From Apus apus (Eukaryota > Chordata > Aves > Apodiformes > Apodidae): a DNA stretch of 64,000 nt. The notes beneath the pieces were generated by a model. The model was not told where the DNA came from. It searched no databases and saw only the letters and a program-made list of their open reading frames with translations. Within the stretch, counting starts at the first letter, position 1. Every line of letters starts with the position of its first letter. The translations under genes were made by a program, and so were the position numbers. Below, in pieces: positions 57,510 to 64,000 of this stretch. Location: assembly GCF_020740795.1 (NCBI RefSeq), contig NC_067287.1, forward strand, positions 17,003,501 to 17,067,500, written 5' to 3'.

Positions 57510-57745
57510 CAGCCAGAAATATGATTAGAGGATTGGAGAAAATGCCTCGGAGTACAAGCTTTAAGAGCTCAATCTGTTTAGCCTATAAAAATAGAAGACT
57601 GAGGGGTGACTTAATTACCAAGCATAATTACTTCGCAGGCAGAAAATACCAGGTAGTGGAAGTCTCCCTTTAATCGAGCAGGAAAAGGGCACCAGAGAGC
57701 CAGGGACAGGAAATTGAAGCCACAGACAAATTATAAAGCACCGCA
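57510..57745 (+). repeat. Ancient CR1 LINE remnant (CR1-L-like), forward orientation
   Basis: GGATTGGAGAAAATGCC, GAGCTCAATCTGTTTAGCC, AGAAGACTGAGGGGTGAC and TTAATTACCAAGCATAA match the old amniote CR1 segment encoding GLENMPYGERLKELNLF and RRLRGDLITVYKYL. Strongly diverged, frame lost. Family assignment from memory. Confidence 0.6.
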
Positions 57746-57980
57746 TCCTGGCGGTGAAGCTCCCCAGGGGTGCAGACGGGTTCTCCAGGGTTGGCACATC
57801 CCTGCAGCCACTCTTTGGGTGACAGTCTGTGCTCCCACAGACCAGGGCAGATGAGGCTGTTCCTTCATTCCCTTCCTTCCCACCGTGGTAGCAAGGGTCC
57901 AGAGTAGGTTTTCTGGTGGCTGGGTGCCAAATGGTGGGCATCACTATTGGGCATGTGCTGGCGGTGCCTCCATTCCCCTT

Positions 57981-58008
57981 CTCTCTCTCTCTCTCTCTCT
58001 CTCACCAG
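57981..58008 (+). repeat. TMEM198: (CT)n microsatellite serving as a polypyrimidine tract
   Basis: Eleven CT units (57981-58003) run directly into ACCAG (58004-58008), giving a very strong 3' splice-site signature for the exon that carries the TMEM198 start codon. Confidence 0.7.
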
Positions 58009-58096
58009 CTGGGGTGGGTGCTGGGGCACAGTTTTGCTGGCGAGCCATGGGGCAGGAGCGGAGATTTTGATGCCTCTCCCAAGAGTCCCCAGAGCC

Positions 58097-59957
58097 ATGA
58101 CTGCAACTGTGCAGACACTGCGGTTCAAGCTGCTGCCACATGAGCCAGACCAGGAGTGGGGGCACAGCTGCCAGCAGGAAATAGAGCGTCGCTACCAGGT
58201 GGTGCCTTCGGTGGTGTGCGCCATGTGCTGCCTCTTCGGCATCATCTACTGCTTCTTTGGTGAGCCAAGCAAGCCCAGTGGCTGGTGGGGCAAGTGGGAA
58301 GAAGGGCAAGGGGGAGCCAAGGGGTTGCTGGCCATCCACCCCCTGACTGCAATGGTCTCTCCGCAGGCTACCGCTGCTTCAAGGCTGTCATGTTCCTGAC
58401 AGGGCTGATGTTTGGCTCCATCATCATCTTCATGCTGTGCTACAAGGAGCGGGTGCTGGACACACAGCTGAGTGTGGAGGCCTCAGTGGGCATCGGGCTG
58501 GGCATCGGGGTCTTGTGTGGGCTGGTCACCATGCTGGTGCGCAGTGTCGGTCTCTTCATGGTGGGGCTACTCCTGGGGCTGCTGCTGGCGGTGGCCACGC
58601 TGGTGGTGATGGAGCAATTCTACCACCCACCGACTGTGTGGATCCCCATCGCACTGCTCCTGGGTGTAGGGATGCTCTTTGCTGTCCTCACCCTGCAGTG
58701 GCAGCGCTTCTTCACCACGCTGTCCACCGCCGTCTTCGGCAGTGCCATCATGACCGTCACCGTTGACTACTTCATTGAGCTTTTCCTCCTGGTGCAGTAC
58801 ATCTACGAGCGCATCAAGGTGGCCCCTGCTCGTCCAGTATGCTGGTACAGCTGGGTCATCCTGGGCGTCTGGCCACTCCTCACCACACTGGGTGTCCTGG
58901 TCCAGTGGAAGGTCACGGCTGAGGGATACTCCCACACAGAAGGTGTGTGTGGGCTGGAGGAGATGAATGTGGGATGGGATGGATGCAGGAGCTGGGAGGC
59001 TGGGGTGGGAGTTCTCAACACCTAGTTTGCATGCACAGATAAAGGGATTTGGGAACCTGCAGGGGCACAGCACTCAAGGGAGGGCCTGGATGCACAAAGC
59101 TGGGGCCATTTTGGGTGCAGGGAGGGTTTTGGAGTGCATCCTGGAACTCACAGGCCTCTCTGCCTTGCAGTGATCATCAGCCGGCAGCAGCGCCGCGTGC
59201 AGCTGATGCGCATCAAGCAGCGGGAGGACCGAAAGGAGAAGAAGAAGAAGCGGAGACCCCACCACCCACCACCCCACCAGCACAAAGCCCACCCACCTGA
59301 GCCTGCCTACCGCCGCAAACCCAACCCCGTGCGCCGCTTTGATGGGGACGTGCTCTCCCCTGTGAGTCCTGTGCCCAGGGTAGAGATCTCCCCCAACCTC
59401 TATGGCACTTCCTTCTCCATGCGGGTGGGCTGGGGCGTGGAGAGGACAGAGACGCATCTGAGCTCTTTGAGGGACAAAGTCAGTTTGTCCCAGGGGCTGG
59501 GCAGCTCCCCAGGGACTGAGCTGGGACATGCTCACCTAGGAGTGCTTCAGCTTTTGCAAGCAAATGTCAGCCACTGGCCCAAAGCGCTGTGGCCATGGTG
59601 AAAACAGGCAATGGGCAAGTTGCAAAGCGTCCGCCCAGGGAAGGGATCTGGCTATGCACCCTGCTACACCAGCCCCCAGAGGGCCTGAGTGCTGGGTGCA
59701 GATGGGATTGCACAGGGCAAGTTCTGGGGAGCTGCTGCAGAGTTTAGGATGGGATGGAGTGTGCCAGGAGCAGAGCCCTCCTCACTTTCTCTCCCTCCTC
59801 TCTCAAGCAGAGCTACATCCAGAGTTTCCGAGAGCGGCAGACGGGGCCATCCCTGAACAGCCTCATCACCAGTTCCCATGCCATGGTGGACCTGGACTAT
59901 GACTGCAGCTCCACCGTGCCCCTCACCACAGGCTCCGGCCCTGCTGTGCGGGTGTAA
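58097..59957 (+). CDS. TMEM198: Transmembrane protein 198 (TMEM198)
   Basis: Multi-pass membrane protein reported to bind LRP6 and promote its casein-kinase-dependent phosphorylation in Wnt signalling. Coding exons: 58097-58259, 58367-58942, 59171-59361, 59811-59957 (358 residues; human about 360), GT-AG with phases 1, 1, 0. Seven hydrophobic segments lie at about residues 36-56, 59-79, 93-113, 115-135, 146-165, 175-197 and 215-235, forming the TMEM198/TM7SF3-like (DUF4203) domain. Landmarks: [36 protein letters not shown] and [19 protein letters not shown]. The cytosolic tail has a basic run ([18 protein letters not shown]) and ends TGSGPAVRV. The start follows a short upstream frame (58047-58070). 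Confidence 0.96.
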
Positions 59958-61205
59958 GCAAACCCAGTGACCTCAAGTGACACCAGCACCCCAGCCTACT
60001 CCGACAGACCCCTGGGAGAGGTGGGGCTGTGCTCTCGGCCCCGGGCAGCCACACGTGCCTCAGGGCTGTGGATGGAGACCCTTCCTGAGCACGTGTGGAC
60101 TTGACTGGGTGAGCCTCAGCTGCCTGCTGGGCCCAGAGGTGCTGTGGGAGCCATCCAGCAGGGACTTAGCCCAAGGACTGAGGACACCAGCAACCATGGA
60201 CGTATGGTACGAGCGGCTCTGCTGGGGAAGGGGGTCCCTGAGCCGCCCCTGCTACGTGTTTCCCCATAGCCTGGGCACACTCATCCCGCATCCCAACATC
60301 TCCATCCCCATGTCTGAGCCCCTCTTCCCCAAGATCAGCTCCTCACACCTGCCCCCCACCCCATCGCACTCCCCCAGCAACTCCCCAAGTGCCTGTGCCC
60401 CACATCCCTTCCTCTAAGAGCAGGCCCCACAGCTCTTGCTCCCCCCCAGGGACTCCCCCAAGCATGTGCACCCTATCCCACCCTGGCCCTGAGACCAATT
60501 TCCAGGAAGCACTTCCCAAAACCTGCCTCCTCAGAAGTTTCCTCTGCCCTAGACACTGTCCCTGCCCCCCTGAGCGGCTTGCCTACTCCCCTTCTCCCAA
60601 GCTGGACTGGGGTGGTCCTGGGGCAGAGGCCGGGTGGTTCCAGTGAGGACGCTGCCCTGGGGTGATGTGTGTGCACACCCTCAAAGTGTTTTGGTGAGAG
60701 ACAGGACACTGGATCCACCCTTTGGGCAGAGGCTGGGCTGCCTCAGGGACATGGGGACCCCCATGGCATCAGAGGCCGTCGCTGTTTTGCTGGCGACTGG
60801 ATTTTATAGTGGCCAGGGGGGACCTTGAGGTTGGGCCAAGCCTCCAGACACGGCCAGGCAGGGCAGGAGCCCCTGCCCAGGGCACCACTGCAGGCAGAAG
60901 CTCCTGCCCTGTATATATTTCTCTTGCTGAGATTTGTATTAATTTATTATGGAGTGAGCCAGGACTTCCCCATAGCCAGGCAAGCAGAATGGCAGCAAAA
61001 CTGGACTGGGGTGACCCCCTGCTTTGGGAGTGCCCCCCCCCAGCCCAGCCCAGCCAGCCACACTGTCCTGGGAACTGCATGTTTCTGTCAGGCGACCCCA
61101 TCTCCCCACAGTGCCGCGCCGCCGTCCCACTTTTCAGTCTCTTTTGTAAATGTGCCAAATGCTGCTGAGGCCACGGCCACACAGTAAAGAGCCTTTCAGA
61201 GCCTG
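59958..61205 (+). terminator. TMEM198: TMEM198 3' UTR
   Basis: About 1.2 kb ending near AGTAAA (61183-61188), a common variant signal; no plus-strand AATAAA is seen before it. An AT-rich strip (60910-60955, TATATATTTC, TTGTATTAATTTATTATGG) lies within it and contains AATAAA on the opposite strand. Confidence 0.5.
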
Positions 61206-61450
61206 GCGTGCGGGGCCGGGGGGCAGGGGTGAGGGGTTGCTCCTTCTCCTGACAGGACCCTAGCTTGCTGGGGTGGAAGAAGCCATGTCAGAAAAAAAAA
61301 AATAATGCTGTTGAATGCAGAGCCCTGAGGCCAGAGCAGGCTGGGGATGGTTGTCTGTGTGTCTGTGCATCCTGGAGGAAGCATGACCTCATCTCCCCAC
61401 AGCGGTGGCCATCCATCTGTGAGTGACCCCTGAGAACTGCTTCCTGGCTC
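61196..61450. other. Short region between TMEM198 and OBSL1 3' ends
   Basis: Contains an A-rich run at 61291-61301. If OBSL1 uses the minus-strand AATAAA at 60948-60943, this interval is OBSL1 3' UTR and overlaps the TMEM198 3' UTR. Confidence 0.4.
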
Positions 61451-61458
61451 CTAGCTCC
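61451..61458 (-). CDS. OBSL1: Possible terminal coding exon of OBSL1
   Basis: On the minus strand a good acceptor (TTGTGTCCACAG) is followed by GGAGCTAG. After the phase 1 donor at 61697 this would add Gly-Ser and a stop directly after the last Ig domain. Short intron (about 240 bases). The alternative is read-through past that donor into an open but non-conserved frame. Tentative. Confidence 0.35.
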
Positions 61459-64000
61459 CTGTGGACACAATGGGAGTCAGAGAGAGCTGCAGAAGCCCTG
61501 GAGCTGGTGGGCCACCCAAAAGGGGTGTTCCAGCAAAGGGGGGCACAGATCCCTGGTCCCATATCCAGGCTGCTCCCCCCACCCTAGTGTTTGCAAGCAG
61601 TGAGGTATGGGGACAGGCCCCCCCAGTGTCCTTCTGCTGTGAGGTGTAGTGGCACTGCCAGCCCCTAGTGGTCCCCCCCCAGTGAGTGCCCCCTCACCCT
61701 CCACAAGGAGCCGGGCGGTGGAGCGGTCATCGAAGGCATCGCAGGTGTATGAGTCCTCATCCTCAGGGCCCACGCGGTGGATGATAAGCGTGCGGTAGCA
61801 GTCCAGGTTGCAGATCTCGTACTTGTCACCAGCAAAGATCTCTGTGTCCCCACGAAGCCAGCGCACCCGGCCCCGGGCGTGGGACACGGTGCACTCCAGT
61901 GTTGCCTTGTGCCGTGCCAGCACTGTCTTGTCTCGCAGCGGCTTCACGATACGGATGGGCAGTGCTGGTGGGCAGGGGGGAGCCATTTGCCTTGTGGGGC
62001 AAACAGGCTCCCGTGGGGACCCCATGAGCCAACTCTGGTGTGCCCCAGCCCTGGTGCTGGAGCCTGGCCAGCCCTCATGTCCCACACTAGTACCTTCCAC
62101 CCGCAGGCTGGCCTCTGAGACTACCATCCCGGCCACAAAGCGAATGAGTCCTGCATCCTCAGGGCGCACACTGCAGAGCAGCAGGAAATGCCGGGTCCCT
62201 GGAGAGGGAGAGGCTGGCTCAAGGGGATAGTGGTGATACCCACAGTAGGCAGGAGGCCCCCTTCCCAAAGAGCAGCTCCTGACATCTGCCCCCACCGCAT
62301 CACATCCCCCCACTTCAGGTGGGAGGCATGGATACCACCTTTGTCCACACAAAATCCCCTTTCTTGAATTTGCCCCCTCCCAACCCCAAACTGGGTGTGG
62401 GGCCACCTGCACCCCCACCTTCTTGCCGTATCTTCACCATGCTGGAGACCTTGATTTTCTCTCCATCCCGGAACCACTCGCCCTTTATGTCCCCATGCGA
62501 GGCCTCACAGGTGAAGACAGCGTTGTCACCCTCCCGCACCTGGGTGTCCTGCAGGTCCTGCACGATGCAGACCTGGCGCTCTGTGGGTGAGGTTCAAGGT
62601 GCCAGGGAGGCCAAGGGCAAGGGGTGTGGGCAGCATAGGCTTTGGGGGTGCACATGTCCCCAGGCCATACCCTGGACATGCAACGTGGCGGAGGCCTGGC
62701 AGTCGCCTGTGTCACAGGTGTAGGTGCCAGCATCGGCCAGCTCACAGTGGCTCAGCTGCAGAACTCTGCGTCGACCCGCTGAGTAGATGCGGCAGTTGGG
62801 CCCTGGCCGCAGCTCCTGCCCATCCTGTCACGAGGAGCACACAATCAGGGGTGCAAGCAGGCAGCACCCTTCTGCTTCACACCCCCCTCTCCTGCCCACA
62901 GCCCCAGCAAAGAGGGCAGTGGCCAGGGGGCAAAGCAGGGACAAGGATGTGGCTGGACACTGCTGGAGGGAGTCAAGGCAAGCCCTCACCTTGAACCACT
63001 TCACCTCCACGCCGGGGCGAGACAGCTCACACTCAAAGCTGGCAACCCCTGTCTCTGGTACCCCCAGATCCCGTGGGACCTTCACCATAGTGACTGGAGG
63101 CTCTGAGGAGAGGGGACACAGGATGGAAAGGTTTGGTAGAGGACAGAGATAGTCTTGGGGCTGTGGAGACAGGGTGTGCTGCCCAGGACATCTCAGCATA
63201 GGACGAGGGTGGTACTTCTCAGGGCACCACCATGGGCAATCACGTATCACTGGTATCCCAGCGGGCTCTGGACCTAGACCATGACCAAGAGGCCCCACTC
63301 TTGAGCTCACATGTCCTCCCTGGGGACAGGGGTACATCTGCTAGAGTATGCTTGGGGTGGCTCAGCTCTGCCCTGGCATCTCCCCCAGGACTGAACAGCT
63401 GCAGGACATGCAGTGCTGGTGCCCCACAACCCCCCAGTGCCTGCTGCAGTGACCATACCCCGCACAAGCAGGCGGGCGCTGCAGCGCAGGGTGTCAGCCG
63501 TGAAGGTGATGGTGCCTGAGTCCTCCAGTGCCAGCCTCTCCAGTGTCAGGCTGTGCCCGCAGCCTGTGGCACTGATCCGGCACGTGCTGCTGGGCTTCAC
63601 TCGGATCCCATCCCGTGTCCAGACCCCAGGCACATCAGGGTGAGACAGCTCCAGGTGGAAGGTGACTGTCTCCTTCTCGAAGGTCTCCATGTCTGCCAGT
63701 GGTGTCTGGATCGACACCTTTCGGGCTGCAAGGGACCCATGTCCACAGGCAGGCACCTGCTCCACCCCAGACCTCCCATGTCCCTAGTGTGTGCTTGCTG
63801 AACTGATCACCTCAATCCAGCCCTTTTAACCAGGCACCCATCCCTGCCCATCCCTGATGCCCACACTCAACTCCCTGTTTAACCACCCCTTCCAGCCAAG
63901 TACCAGCTCTGCCCATGCTCCCTCTTCCAGCCTACAGCACCTTTGCAGCAGAGCAGACTGGAGCTCTCCCTGTCCCCATCCCTCTCCTCAGCCCCATCCA
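61451..64000 (-). CDS. OBSL1: Obscurin-like 1 (OBSL1), C-terminal part, continues beyond the window
   Basis: Cytoskeletal adaptor built of Ig-like I-set domains (human about 1,900 residues). It joins titin, myomesin and the CUL7-CCDC8 (3M) complex. Only the C-terminal Ig domains are here; the 5' part lies right of 64000. Exons on the minus strand: 63725-63459, 63102-62990, 62824-62671, 62580-62419, 62198-62094, 61964-61698, then a tentative last exon. All introns are GT-AG. They encode four complete Ig modules with the canonical Cys...Trp...D-x-G/D-x-Y-x-C pattern. Identity rests on Ig sequence plus position next to TMEM198, as in human. Tail-to-tail with TMEM198. Confidence 0.92.
61698..61964 (-). 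CDS. OBSL1: OBSL1 Ig module D (last in the window), single exon
   Basis: 267 bases, phase 1 at both ends. Begins ALPIRIVKPLRDKTV, contains ATLECTVSHARGRVRWLRGD and DEDSYTCDAFDD, and ends ARLLVEG. Complete I-set Ig with both disulfide cysteines and the core Trp. Confidence 0.93.
62094..62580 (-). CDS. OBSL1: OBSL1 Ig module C, two exons
   Basis: Exons 62580-62419 (162 bases: ERQVCIVQDLQDTQVREG, FTCEASHGDIKGEWFRDG, KIRQEG) and 62198-62094 (105 bases: TRHFLLLCSVRPEDAG, ASLRVEG), together 267 bases. The final Cys-containing strand is FLLLCSVRPEDAGLIRFVAG: the usual D-x-G-x-Y-x-C is changed, with no second core Cys in F-strand position, so this domain may lack the canonical disulfide. Confidence 0.9.
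62671..63102 (-). CDS. OBSL1: OBSL1 Ig module B, two exons
   Basis: Exons 63102-62990 (113 bases: EPPVTMVKVPRDLGVPETG, FECELSRPGVEVKWFK) and 62824-62671 (154 bases: DGQELRPGPNCRIYSAG, CELADAGTYTCDTGDC, TLHVQG), total 267 bases. The intron between them is phase 0, inside the domain after WFK. Confidence 0.93.
63459..63725 (-). CDS. OBSL1: OBSL1 Ig module A, single exon
   Basis: 267 bases, phase 1 at both ends. Begins ARKVSIQTPLADMETFEKE, contains VTFHLELSHPDVPGVWTRDG and LEDSGTITFTADTLRCSARL, and ends LLVRG. The usual first and second core Cys positions read His/Leu and Thr, so the canonical Ig disulfide is not evident; the Trp core is kept. Confidence 0.9.
63726..64000 (-). other. OBSL1: OBSL1 intron at the right edge
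   Basis: Upstream of the acceptor at 63726 I see no further Ig-coding sequence before the window ends. The next 5' exon lies outside. Confidence 0.6.

Noticed and set aside
61640-61690. A second CTCF site (CCACTAGGGG-type, minus strand)
   Set aside because: Lacks one base of the core relative to consensus spacing and directly abuts the OBSL1 exon boundary; too weak to call.

Overview
This is a vertebrate nuclear window, almost certainly avian. It has GC-rich, gene-dense sequence with short introns. Its interspersed repeats are nearly all CR1 LINEs, both young copies with the bird-type ATTCTATG 3' end and much older remnants. There are CpG-island promoters and no sign of SINEs. Gene order and orientation match the block I recall from human 2q35: ASIC4 (+), CHPF (-), TMEM198 (+), OBSL1 (-).

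Layout. From 1 to about 13.2 kb is intergenic sequence upstream of ASIC4. It holds two decayed tandem arrays (3.9-5.6 kb and 8.76-8.94 kb), an old CR1 remnant (10.3-11.0 kb) and several AT-rich blocks that look like regulatory elements. A CpG island (13.2-14.4 kb) leads into ASIC4 exon 1a (14438-15013). A 23.6 kb first intron follows. It contains AT-rich candidate enhancers, a 1.1 kb CR1, a candidate solo LTR, a CTCF-type site and, near its 3' end, a second first exon (1b, 37738-38334). Nine shared exons (38570-41741) complete ASIC4, with a 2 kb 3' UTR ending at an AATAAA at 43745. Convergent CHPF (48917-53159, four exons) and its CpG-island promoter come next, then the TMEM198 CpG island (about 55.7-56.8 kb) and TMEM198 (coding 58097-59957). 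The C-terminal exons of OBSL1 run in from the right edge (61698-63725); its 5' part lies outside the window.

Function. ASIC4 is a DEG/ENaC-family subunit, in mammals mainly a modulatory one. CHPF is the chondroitin-polymerising partner of the chondroitin synthases. TMEM198 is a seven-pass protein linked to LRP6/Wnt signalling. OBSL1 is a cytoskeletal Ig-repeat adaptor. They are neighbours by conserved synteny, not members of one pathway.

Main finding. Bird ASIC4 appears to have two alternative first exons, both phase 0 and both splicing to the same exon 2. Exon 1a gives the canonical ASIC4 N-terminus. Exon 1b encodes 199 residues that resemble the first exon of ASIC2b more than ASIC4 exon 1a, and it replaces the His of the HG gating motif with Pro. 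This parallels the 1a/1b and 2a/2b arrangement of ASIC1 and ASIC2 and suggests a separately promoted ASIC4 subunit that I do not know to have been described. Exon boundaries are read from splice signals and reading frame; there is no transcript evidence here.
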